From positions 1,116,001-1,180,000 of the forward strand of contig AP018536.1 in NCBI GenBank assembly GCA_003584705.1: 64,000 bases of DNA. The letters run 5' to 3'. Below the pieces are notes generated by a model. The model did no database searches and was not told the origin of the DNA. It was given only the letters and a program-made list of their open reading frames with translations. Positions 42,696 to 52,000 of this stretch are shown in pieces. The position numbers were made by a program, and so were the translations under genes. The stretch is from Lachnospiraceae bacterium GAM79. GTDB lineage: Bacteria > Bacillota > Clostridia > Lachnospirales > Lachnospiraceae. Numbering within the stretch: the first letter of the stretch is position 1; each line of letters begins with the position of its first letter.

Positions 42696-43238
42696 ATGAA
42701 ACAGGAAGACACAAAACAGGGCAATCAGCAGAAGATGCAGAAAGAGACCCCGCATATGTCCGGGAATCCGGCACAACCGGATGTACAGCAGAAGCAGGAA
42801 TACGAACAGTATGTCAAATCGGTGACCCCCACCCACAATCTTTGGGCACAGATGGGAAAAGCGTTTCTGACCGGTGGGATCATCTGCTGTATCGGGCAGG
42901 GAATCCTGAACTATACCGGCAATGTGCTGGGAATGGATCCCCAGACGGCAGGCAGCTGGTGTTCCCTGATCCTGGTGTTTGCATCGGTGGTACTCACGGC
43001 ACTGCATATTTATCCCAAGATCGTCAAATGGGGAGGTGCAGGAGCCTTAGTACCCATCACCGGCTTTGCCAATTCCGTGACAGCCCCGGCGGTGGAATAC
43101 CAGAAAGAAGGACAGGTATTCGGTATCGGCTGCAAGATATTCACCATTGCAGGACCTGTGATCCTGTACGGAATTTTCGCCAGCTGGGCATTGGGACTGA
43201 TCTGCTGGGTGCTGCAGATGTTCGGGATCCAATTGTAA
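42696..43238 (+). CDS. spoVAC: stage V sporulation protein AC
   Basis: 180 residues from the ATG at MKQEDTKQG. A Gln-rich N-terminus is followed by the SpoVAC core: YVKSVTPTHNLWAQMGKAFL, GGIICCIGQGILNYTG, then PITGFANSVTAPAVEYQKEG and a C-terminal helix (GPVILYGIFASWALGLICWV). SpoVAC is the mechanosensitive part of the dipicolinate channel. GGAAAGG lies before the ATG; an ATG 30 codons upstream is in frame, but that stretch has no family likeness. spoVAD and spoVAE, which usually follow, are not in this window. Confidence 0.92.
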   Translation: MKQEDTKQGNQQKMQKETPHMSGNPAQPDVQQKQEYEQYVKSVTPTHNLWAQMGKAFLTGGIICCIGQGILNYTGNVLGMDPQTAGSWCSLILVFASVVLTALHIYPKIVKWGGAGALVPITGFANSVTAPAVEYQKEGQVFGIGCKIFTIAGPVILYGIFASWALGLICWVLQMFGIQL

Positions 43239-43268
43239 GTTGAACTGAAATAGAAAACAGTGTAAAAT

Positions 43269-43307
43269 GACTTTGTCCGGACGCAGTTTCGGGCAAAGTT
43301 TTTTTAT
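43269..43307 (+). terminator. terminator of spoVAC
   Basis: ACTTTGTCCGG pairs with CGGGCAAAGT, followed by T7. Confidence 0.8.
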
Positions 43308-43330
43308 GAAATGTTAAAGGAGAGATTACC

Positions 43331-44392
43331 ATGCAGATAGGAAAAGAGATGGCGATCCCGTCCATCCTGAAGATCGGAAACGGGGCATTAGGTAAGATCG
43401 GTGGTTATTTAAAAACGGAAGGTCTGGATCAGGTAGTGTTATTTTTCGGTAACGGACTGATCGATATGTTCGGAGAGCTGGTCATGAATTCACTGAAGGA
43501 AGCGGACGTGAATGTTCTGGAATACAATGAATTGGATACGGTGGATATTGACGATATCATTACGCTGGCTTTCGCCATTCCCAACAAGGCAAAGGCGGTG
43601 ATCTCTATCGGTGGAGGCAAGGTCATCGATGCCGGAAAATATGCGGCATTTCTGCGGAACCTTCCTTTTATCAGTGTGCCGACTTCCAGTTCAAGCGACG
43701 GCTTTTCCAGTGCCAGCGCATCCCTTCTGGTGCAGGGAAAGCGTACTTCTGTCCCTGCCAGACTGGCTTATGGCATTATCGTGGATACCCAGGTGATCCG
43801 TACCGCTCCGGAGAAGTTCATTTACTCCGGCATCGGAGATATGATTTCCAAGATCACGGCACTCTATGACTGGATTTTCGAAGAAAAGGCCGGCTGCGGT
43901 GAGGTGAATGATTTTGCAGTGATGATCGCAAAGAAAGCGGTGAACAGCTTCGTTCGTACCCCTTATGAGAGCATCAAAGACGAGCTGTTCCTAAAAGAAC
44001 TGCTGGATTCTCTGGCCATGAGCGGTATTGCCAACGAGATTGCCGGCAGCAGTGCCCCTACCAGCGGAAGTGAGCACCTGATTTCCCATGCATTGGATAA
44101 GATCCTGGAAGTGCCGCAGCTTCATGGCATCCAGGTAGGTATTGCCACCTATATCATGGCAAAGGTACAGGATCACCGTTACATCCGTGTCAGCACGGTA
44201 CTTAAAGATACCGGATTCTGGGATTACGTGGCAACCTTACATATGAAGAAGGCCGATTTCCTCAAAGCCATCGACATGGCTCCCACCATCAAACCCCACC
44301 GCCATACCTATCTCCACGAGGAAAAATACCGCGAAGCAGCAAAGAAACTGGTGCTGGAAGATGAAGTCCTGAACCGGGTACTGGAGGATTGA
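43331..44392 (+). CDS. sn-glycerol-1-phosphate dehydrogenase (AraM/EgsA type)
   Basis: 353 residues of the iron-containing alcohol dehydrogenase fold. The NAD(P) site is AVISIGGGKVIDAGKYAAFL near 89-108, then VPTSSSSDGFSSASASLL near 116. Metal ligands fit Asp in YSGIGDMISK and the two His of SGSEHLISHALD near 245-256, the signature of glycerol-1-phosphate dehydrogenases. Such enzymes make the archaeal-type stereoisomer from dihydroxyacetone phosphate; bacterial AraM does this too. A good AAAGGAGAG precedes the ATG. It stands alone. Confidence 0.85.
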   Translation: MQIGKEMAIPSILKIGNGALGKIGGYLKTEGLDQVVLFFGNGLIDMFGELVMNSLKEADVNVLEYNELDTVDIDDIITLAFAIPNKAKAVISIGGGKVIDAGKYAAFLRNLPFISVPTSSSSDGFSSASASLLVQGKRTSVPARLAYGIIVDTQVIRTAPEKFIYSGIGDMISKITALYDWIFEEKAGCGEVNDFAVMIAKKAVNSFVRTPYESIKDELFLKELLDSLAMSGIANEIAGSSAPTSGSEHLISHALDKILEVPQLHGIQVGIATYIMAKVQDHRYIRVSTVLKDTGFWDYVATLHMKKADFLKAIDMAPTIKPHRHTYLHEEKYREAAKKLVLEDEVLNRVLED

Positions 44393-44423
44393 CGGAGTTT
44401 ATAAAGAGTTTATACTTTTTTTC

Positions 44424-44489
44424 TTGCAAACATAAAAGGTTGCGTTATAATGTTAGATGGCTAACAAAAATGGTTAGCTATCTAACATT
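44424..44489 (+). promoter_or_regulatory. promoter and palindromic MarR operator
   Basis: TTGCAA, 16 bases, TATAAT form a promoter. An inverted repeat with arms AATGTTAGATGGCTAAC (44449-44465) and GGTTAGCTATCTAACATT (44472-44489), one mismatch, overlaps the end of the -10 and the transcription start. Its place before a marR gene and an ABC exporter suggests autorepression. Confidence 0.75.
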
Positions 44490-44494
44490 TTTAT

Positions 44495-44645
44495 TTACGC
44501 GAGCAACGAGCCAAAGTCCGTGCTTGCACGAGACCTTGGCGACTGCCGCGATAACTTGAGAAACTCGCGAAGCGTGTTTCTCAAGTTATCGCGAGTAGAG
44601 AGGAAAATCCCATGCTGGCATGAGGATTTGACGAACACCGCATTA
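44495..44645. repeat. triple-hairpin palindromic element in the marR leader
   Basis: Three hairpins in a row: CCAAAGTCCGTG pairing with CACGAGACCTTGG; CGCGATAACTTGAGAAAC pairing with GTTTCTCAAGTTATCGCG; and AAATCCCATG pairing with CATGAGGATTT. The middle one is an 18-bp perfect stem. The element lies in the leader RNA between the operator and the marR ribosome site. It looks like a REP-like unit or a regulatory RNA structure. Confidence 0.6.
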
Positions 44646-44670
44646 GAGGCATAGGAGATAAGGAGGCAGG

Positions 44671-45174
44671 ATGAACGAGGAGACAAGTGTACTGACGAAC
44701 CGTCAGCTTGGATTTGAGATCAAGGCCGCCAACAACATGATCCGCCGGAAGATCGATACGATCTTTGCTCAGATGGAAGGAAATGAAATCAACGGAATGC
44801 AGGGGCCGCTGTTGGGATATCTGTATCACAAGAGCCGGAACGGCGATGTATATCAGAAGGATGTGGAGAAGGAATTCCGGATCCGCAGATCCACGGCAAC
44901 GGTAATGCTCCAAAATCTGGAACAGAAGGGCTATATCGTCCGGGTGGCATCCACGGAGGATGCCCGACTGAAAAGGATCCTGTTGACGGAGAAAGCGATC
45001 GAGCATCACAATCTGATCGAAGAGCAGATCCGGGATTTCAACCGAGAGCTGGAGAACGGTATTACCGAAGAAGAGAAGCAGACATTCTTAACTATTTTAG
45101 ATAAGATGATGCAGAATCTGGGACAGGACAGCAGACGGACCGGACGTTGTAACGGGCCATGCCGTAACGAGTGA
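44671..45174 (+). CDS. MarR-family transcriptional regulator
   Basis: 167 residues. The winged helix is at about 50-115: GPLLGYLYHKSRNGDVYQKD, then FRIRRSTATVMLQNLEQKGY and the wing VRVASTEDARLKRILLTEKA. Helices at both ends form the dimer. AAGGAGGCAGG precedes the ATG. It probably represses itself and the two ABC half-transporters that follow, through the palindrome over the promoter; the inducing compound is unknown. Confidence 0.93.
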   Translation: MNEETSVLTNRQLGFEIKAANNMIRRKIDTIFAQMEGNEINGMQGPLLGYLYHKSRNGDVYQKDVEKEFRIRRSTATVMLQNLEQKGYIVRVASTEDARLKRILLTEKAIEHHNLIEEQIRDFNRELENGITEEEKQTFLTILDKMMQNLGQDSRRTGRCNGPCRNE

Positions 45175-45251
45175 TGCTGGCAGTCATGCATAACAGAGAG
45201 GTTACAAAACATTTATTATAGGATAGAAAAATACAAGAAAGGAAACCAGCT

Positions 45252-47006
45252 ATGATCAAAACATTAGCAAAACAGATCAAGGAATATAAGAGTGCATCTC
45301 TTGTAACTCCTATTTTCATGATCCTGGAAGTTGCCATGGAAATGGTGATTCCGCTCCTGATGGCATCCATCATTGATGATGGCGTGCAGGCGGGAGATAT
45401 GAAACATATTTTTGTCATCGGTTGTTACATGATCCTGGCAGCCATTGTCGGATTGTTCGCCGGTGTCATGGGTGGTAAATACGGTGCGAAAGCATCCACC
45501 GGTTTTGCCAGAAATTTAAGAGAGGCCATGTATGAGAACATTCAGACCTTCTCTTTCTCCAACATTGATAAGTTCTCCACGGCAGGACTGGTCACCCGTA
45601 TGACCACGGATGTTACCAATATCCAGAACGCTTACCAGATGCTCTTACGTATGTGCTTCCGCGCACCGGTCAGCCTGATCTGTGCTATGCTGATGGCGTT
45701 CCTGATCAATGCAAGAGTGGCAAGCATTTATCTGGTGGCGGTAGTGTTCCTTGGAATCGTTATCATTTTTATTATGAGAGCAGTGTCCAAGTATTTCAGT
45801 GAAGTATTCAAGAAATACGATGATTTAAATGCCAGCGTACAGGAGAACGTAGCCGCACAGCGTGTGGTAAAGGCTTATGTGCGTGAGGACTATGAGATCG
45901 ACAAGTTCCATAAGGCCAGCTACAACATCTACAAGATGTTCAAAAAAGCAGAATGTACCATGACTTATGTATGGCCGGTAATGCAGTTTACCGTATACGG
46001 CTGTATCCTTGGAATCAGCTGGCTTGGCGCTCACATGATCGTTGCCAGCCAGTTGACCACCGGTGAACTGATGAGCCTGCTGACCTACTGCATGAGTATC
46101 CTGATGAATCTGATGATGTTAGCCATGATCTTCGTTATGATGACCATGAGTGCAGCCAGTGCAAGGCGTATTGCAGAAGTACTGGAAGAGAAGGCAGATA
46201 TCACCAATCCTGAACAGCCTGACTACGATGTGACAGACGGTAGTATCCGTTTTGATCATGTGACCTTCCGCTATAACAAACAGAGTGAGAAGCCGGTACT
46301 GGATGATTTGAACTTTGAGATCAAAGCCGGAGAGACCATCGGTATTCTGGGTGGTACCGGTAGTTCCAAGACCAGTCTGGTGAACCTCATCAGCCGTCTG
46401 TATGATGTAAATGAGGGTACGGTCTATGTCGGCGGTAAGGATGTCAGAAGCTATGATCTGGAGACTCTGCGTAACGAAGTATCCGTAGTATTACAGAAGA
46501 ACGTGCTGTTCTCCGGTACCATCTTAGAGAATCTCCGTTGGGGCGATGAGAATGCTACTGAAGAGGAATGCATCCGTGCCTGTCGTCTGGCCTGCGCCGA
46601 TGAATTCATTGAGAAGATGCCAGAGAAATACAATACCTATATTGAACAGGGCGGAAGTAACGTATCCGGCGGACAGAAGCAGAGACTGTGTATTGCCAGA
46701 GCACTGCTGAAAAAGCCGAAGGTACTGATTCTGGATGACTCTACCAGTGCCGTGGATACCGCTACCGATGCGAAGATCCGTAAGGCATTTGCCACGGAGA
46801 TCCCCGGTACGACGAAAATCATCATTGCACAGCGTATCTCCAGTATTCAGGATGCAGATCGTATCATCGTTATGGATAACGGTAAGATCGATGCATTTGC
46901 ACCTCACGAAGAACTGCTTCGTACTAATGAGATCTATAAGGAAGTATATGAAGCCCAGACCCAGACGGGTGGCGGCGACTTTGATGAGAATGGAGGTGAG
47001 TCATAA
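45252..47006 (+). CDS. ABC exporter half, degenerate ATPase site subunit
   Basis: 584 residues: a six-helix export domain (1-310) and an ATPase domain (330-570). Walker A reads GGTGSSKTS, with Ser for the third Gly; Walker B is VLILDDSTSAVD, with Asp in place of the catalytic Glu. The signature VSGGQKQR is intact. This is the pattern of the degenerate partner in heterodimeric exporters such as LmrCD or TM287/288: its signature serves the working site of the other subunit. AGAAAGGAA precedes the ATG; the stop shares one base with the next ATG. Confidence 0.93.
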   Translation: MIKTLAKQIKEYKSASLVTPIFMILEVAMEMVIPLLMASIIDDGVQAGDMKHIFVIGCYMILAAIVGLFAGVMGGKYGAKASTGFARNLREAMYENIQTFSFSNIDKFSTAGLVTRMTTDVTNIQNAYQMLLRMCFRAPVSLICAMLMAFLINARVASIYLVAVVFLGIVIIFIMRAVSKYFSEVFKKYDDLNASVQENVAAQRVVKAYVREDYEIDKFHKASYNIYKMFKKAECTMTYVWPVMQFTVYGCILGISWLGAHMIVASQLTTGELMSLLTYCMSILMNLMMLAMIFVMMTMSAASARRIAEVLEEKADITNPEQPDYDVTDGSIRFDHVTFRYNKQSEKPVLDDLNFEIKAGETIGILGGTGSSKTSLVNLISRLYDVNEGTVYVGGKDVRSYDLETLRNEVSVVLQKNVLFSGTILENLRWGDENATEEECIRACRLACADEFIEKMPEKYNTYIEQGGSNVSGGQKQRLCIARALLKKPKVLILDDSTSAVDTATDAKIRKAFATEIPGTTKIIIAQRISSIQDADRIIVMDNGKIDAFAPHEELLRTNEIYKEVYEAQTQTGGGDFDENGGES

Positions 47007-48931
47007 TGCCAGGACCTATGGGCGGCGGAATGCGTGGACCCGGCAGAAGAATGCAGGGCGGTACACGTATTGAGAATCCGGGAAAAGTATTTAAACGACT
47101 GATGGCGTATATCTTTAAAAATTACGGCATTCACTTTATCTTTGTGTTGGTCTGTATTGTACTGAGCGTTGTGGCAAGCATTCAGGGTACTCTGTTCATG
47201 CAGAGACTGATCGATGACTATATCATGCCCATGATCGGACAGAAGACTCCTGACTTTGGCAATCTGTTCCGGGAAATTGTCCGTGTGGCTGGTTTTTATC
47301 TGGTCGGTGTGGCGGCCACTTATGCTTACAACCGTATCATGGTAACCATAACTCAGGGAACACTGAAGAATCTCCGTGATGATCTGTTCGAACACATGGA
47401 AAAGCTGCCGATCAAGTATTTTGATACCCATTCCCACGGCGATATCATGTCCATTTACACCAATGATATTGATACTTTACGTCAGATGATCAGCCAGAGT
47501 ATCCCGCAGGTATTTTCCAGCTTCATCACCGTAGTCGGTACCCTGGGAAGTATGCTGGTATTAAGTGTGCCTCTGACAGCAGTCAGTCTGATCATGGTGG
47601 CACTGATGATGTTCGTCACTGGTAAGGTAGCGGGCTTAAGCGGAAAATATTTCGTAAAGCAGCAGAAGAATATCGGTAAAGTCAACGGTTACATTGAGGA
47701 AATGATGGAAGGCCAGAAGGTAGTCAAGGTATTCTGCCATGAAGATAAGAGTCTGGAGGAGTTCAAGGCTCTGAATGATGAACTGTGCGACAGCGCATAC
47801 AATGCGAATAAGTTCGCAAACCTGATGGGACCCATCAATGCCCAGCTGGGTAACTTAAGCTATGTGGTATGTGCCATCGTCGGTGGTGCCATGGCGCTGG
47901 GTGGTTTCGCAGGACTGACGCTGGGTAAGCTTGCCAGCTTCTTAACTTTTAACAAGAGCTTCAACATGCCTATCAGCCAGGTCAGCCAGCAGCTGAACAG
48001 TATCGTTATGGCACAGGCTGGTGCCAAGAGAGTCTTCGATCTGCTGGATGAGCCGGTAGAGACCGACGAGGGATATGTGACCATCGTCCGTGCCAAGAAG
48101 GTAAGCGGCAAGATCGTGGAGTGTACCGAGAGAACCGGTATGTGGGCATGGAAGCATGTGCATCAGGCAGATGGTTCCGTAGATTATATTGAATTACAGG
48201 GTGAAGTAGTATTCGATGATGTGGACTTCGGCTACAATGATGACAAGATCGTGCTGCATAACATCGAGATGTATGCAAAGCCCGGTCAGAAGATTGCATT
48301 TGTAGGCTCCACCGGTGCCGGCAAGACCACGATCACGAACCTGATCAACCGTTTCTATGATATTCAGGATGGTAAGATCCGTTATGACGGCATCAATATC
48401 AACAAGATCAAAAAAGCGGATCTGCGGAAGTCTCTGGGTATCGTATTGCAGGATACCCATTTGTTCACCGCTACCGTTATGGACAATATTCGTTTCGGTA
48501 AGCTGGATGCTACAGACGAGGAAGTCATTGCCGCAGCAAAACTGGCTAACGCGGATACCTTTATCCGTCAGCTTCCGGATGGTTACAACACAGTCCTCAC
48601 CGGTGACGGTGCGAACTTAAGCCAGGGTCAGAGACAGCTGCTTTCTATTGCCAGAGCAGCCGTAGCGGATCCTCCGGTACTGATCCTGGATGAGGCTACC
48701 AGCTCTATCGATACCCGTACCGAGAAAATTGTACAGGACGGCATGGATAAGTTGATGAAAGGAAGAACCACTTTCGTCATCGCCCACAGACTTTCTACTG
48801 TCAAGAACAGTGACTGCATTATGGTTCTGGAACAGGGCCGCATCATCGAGCGCGGCAACCACGATGAACTCATCGCCCAGAAGGGCAGATATTATCAGTT
48901 GTATACCGGTAATGCGATCGCAGAAGGCTAA
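47006..48931 (+). CDS. ABC exporter half, catalytic subunit
   Basis: 641 residues. A Gly/Arg-rich start (PGPMGGGMRGPGRRMQGG) precedes the six-helix domain. The ATPase domain has a normal Walker A (GSTGAGKTT near 433) and Walker B with Glu (VLILDEATSSID near 559), but its signature is altered to LSQGQRQ. That complements the first subunit, giving one working and one degenerate site. An insert of about 35 residues before the ATPase domain contains CTERTGMWAWKHVHQADG. Start coupled to the previous stop, with GGAGGTG upstream. Likely a drug or lipid exporter. Confidence 0.93.
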   Translation: MPGPMGGGMRGPGRRMQGGTRIENPGKVFKRLMAYIFKNYGIHFIFVLVCIVLSVVASIQGTLFMQRLIDDYIMPMIGQKTPDFGNLFREIVRVAGFYLVGVAATYAYNRIMVTITQGTLKNLRDDLFEHMEKLPIKYFDTHSHGDIMSIYTNDIDTLRQMISQSIPQVFSSFITVVGTLGSMLVLSVPLTAVSLIMVALMMFVTGKVAGLSGKYFVKQQKNIGKVNGYIEEMMEGQKVVKVFCHEDKSLEEFKALNDELCDSAYNANKFANLMGPINAQLGNLSYVVCAIVGGAMALGGFAGLTLGKLASFLTFNKSFNMPISQVSQQLNSIVMAQAGAKRVFDLLDEPVETDEGYVTIVRAKKVSGKIVECTERTGMWAWKHVHQADGSVDYIELQGEVVFDDVDFGYNDDKIVLHNIEMYAKPGQKIAFVGSTGAGKTTITNLINRFYDIQDGKIRYDGININKIKKADLRKSLGIVLQDTHLFTATVMDNIRFGKLDATDEEVIAAAKLANADTFIRQLPDGYNTVLTGDGANLSQGQRQLLSIARAAVADPPVLILDEATSSIDTRTEKIVQDGMDKLMKGRTTFVIAHRLSTVKNSDCIMVLEQGRIIERGNHDELIAQKGRYYQLYTGNAIAEG

Positions 48932-48948
48932 GTGAATAGATATACTAT

Positions 48949-48980
48949 AAAAAACAGTGCCAGGATCGGCACTGTTTTTT
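48949..48980 (+). terminator. terminator of the ABC exporter operon
   Basis: AAAACAGTGCC pairs with GGCACTGTTTT around a short loop, then T's. Confidence 0.9.
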
Positions 48981-49005
48981 ATATGAAGTATTTTATAAAG
49001 AGGAC

Positions 49006-52000
49006 TTAACCTGAGATCAACACCCAGGTATCCCGCCAGCGTAAGTATTTTACTACAAAATCCACATCCACCGGCTGACCCGAAAGTACCGGATAGAACA
49101 GCAGGAACAGACCGAAGGCCAGCACGGCATAGGCACAGCAGATGACTGCAAAAGTGCGGTTGGATACCCGCTTTTTCAGCTGCATCAGGCTGTACACGAT
49201 CATCAGTACCACAAACGGTGTGCTGGGGAAATAGTGGTAGATGAAGGTGATTCTGGTGACGAAGAACCAGGGCAGATATTGCGCCAGGTAGCCAACCACC
49301 AGAAATGCGGCAGCATGATATTCTCTGCGGGACAGGGGAGTTGTCGCAGAGGAAGCGGCAGCTTTGCCTGTCAGGGCACGCAGGAAACTGCTGTGGGTGA
49401 CAAGCAGATACAGCACATACAAAAATGCCGGAATGCCGCCCCACCACACCAGAGGATTACCGAAGGCACTGATCCCTTCCTTGACGGCATCAGTCACATA
49501 ACCGGAATAATACCAGATCGGGCGGACCATAGTGGGCCACTGATACCAGGAAGAGGAATAAGGATGCGTTGCCTCCAGGCCGCTGTGATAGTTGAACATG
49601 GAAGTCTGGTTGGTCAGCATACGGTCAAAAAGTCCCGGATGGGAATTGTCTACAAATGGCAGGTAGGACAACAGATAGATCACTGCCGGAACCAGCACGA
49701 AAAAGGTCAGGCAGAAGTCGATCGTCTTTACCGTATAATCCGGGAATCTCTTTACAATCTGCTGATGCTCCATGCCGTTGGTGCTTTTTCCGGGATGGGC
49801 TTTGGCATAGAGGTATTCCCGGTAGCGTCGCAGCAGATGCGCAAAAAACAGCAGTGCCAGTCCACAGCCCGCATAGATACCGGTCCATTTGCTGGCAATT
49901 CCCAGTCCCATGCAGATGCCGCATAAGCCCAGAGGCACAAAGGTCTTATACAACGGTGTATCGTAAAAACTCATAGAACAATAGTAGTACATAAAATAGT
50001 ACATTGCAATCACAAAGAACGTGATATAAACATCGATGGTGGCAATCCTTGTCTGCGTAAAATGCATAAAATCAAAGGCAAACAGGAAGCAGGCCAGAGC
50101 TGCCGCAGGAGTATTCCTTGTCATTTTTTTCCCCAGCAGGTAGATAAACGGCAGCATGGCAATGCCGAACAGAGTACCCATGATACGCCAGCCGAAAGGA
50201 TTCATTCCAAAGATGGCAACACCCAGGGCGATGAAGATCTTGCCCAGAGGCGGGTGGGTATTTTCGTAGGTCGGCAGGCCGTGAAGGAACTCGTAAGCCG
50301 TGCGTGCGTGATAGATTTCATCGAAATACATGCTGTTGCGGAAGGAATAGCGTTCCGGGTACAGATTGCTTTCGTCAAACAGTGTAGGGTAGGCATCTGC
50401 GTTCAACGGGCGTGTGATGTTGCCATTCGCGTCCAGGAAGACCAGTTCAATCAGAGAGGCATCATTATCCGTCAATGACAGACGCAGATATCTGGTTGTG
50501 GCAGACACATCAGAAGTACCGTTTTCTGTGGCCTGTGTCAGCAGATCCTGCAGGGAGACATCCTGCCAGGTGAAGACATTGTTTAAAATGATCTCACCGA
50601 GATAAGTCCAGGAGTCTTCGGCATTACTTTTGACATCCATCCCAAAATGTCGCTGGTGCCAGGGAGCCAGATAACTGGCCATAGTCACAGGCAGCGCATC
50701 TTCGGGGAATTCCAGCTCGATGGCCTGTAATTCTCCCGACATATCATAAGTTGTTGCCGGAGCTTTGCGGTCTCCCAGATCATAGAGGGCAAAGCAACTG
50801 TACAGAATACCGATTGCCAGCAACAGGCACAGATCCGGTTTCGTGAAACGGATTCTCTCTTCGGAGGGAATGGGCTCCAGGGGAGAGAGAAAATATTCTC
50901 GAAGTCTTTGTCCGAGTCCTGCGGCAGATCTTGTGGAAGCAGTATGCCCGGAAGCTCTGCGGCCTGTTGCGGTCTGCGTCTTCGCATTGGTGGCAGTCCC
51001 TGTTTCATCGTGAACATAATATTTCCAGATGATCTTATAGAAATAATACAGGCAGCACAACATTCCGGCAGATACCAGCAGAATGATGGGAGCCTTGCGG
51101 TCATAATTCTGCGGATCGTAATGGTACAGCACATTGGCGGTGTTGTAAAAATGCAGCACTGCAAATCCACTGAAGCATTTCCAGAGAGGTGTAGAGGGCC
51201 GGTACAGGCAGCAGAAAAGCAACAGTGCCAGACCGGGATACATATAACGCTCATGCATACGGACGGAGAACAGGAACATCGTCAGGATGATAAAGGCACC
51301 GAGACAGAAATATCTTGAAGGCTCTTTCCGGCAGCGGGCTGCAATAAGGAAGGTAAAGAGTACGATCAGCAGGATCACGATAGTGCCCCAGGTCTTACAG
51401 GGCAGGAAGAGGAAAATCGTGTTCTGGTCGACCCAGTTCATTCCTAATAGTCCCCAGAAATTGTAGGCATTGATGGCTGCATATTCATAGGATCCCAACG
51501 TTGAAGTATATTGTGAGATCGCAGCGGTTAATCCGAAAGGAGCGCACAGAAGGAGCATCCCGCAGATGACAACCAGACCACCGCACAAATTATAGAAGAA
51601 TTTCCGCCAGGAAAAATCCTGTAAGAACACATGGTCCCAGATCCCTGCCAGCAGTACCGGCGTGAAGATCAGCATCTGTGGCTTTAACAGGACACCCAGT
51701 CCGTAGACAGCATAGGCAGGAAGCAGGTTTCCCTTCATGAGGAACAGGCACATAAGGATGATCATCAGCGTGTATACGGAATCCACCTGTCCCCAGCAGG
51801 AAGAATTCAGAATGACCGCCGGCTGGAACAGATACGCAGAGGCAGCAAAGATTCCCTGCAGATCGGAAAAATGCAGTCGCTTTACCGCCTCTCTGTAGAG
51901 TAGAAACCCACAGGCAATATCACAGAGAATTGCGGGTAATTTTAACAGTAAAATATGCAGATCGGAATAATAAGGAATCTGCAGCAGAGATCGTAACGCT

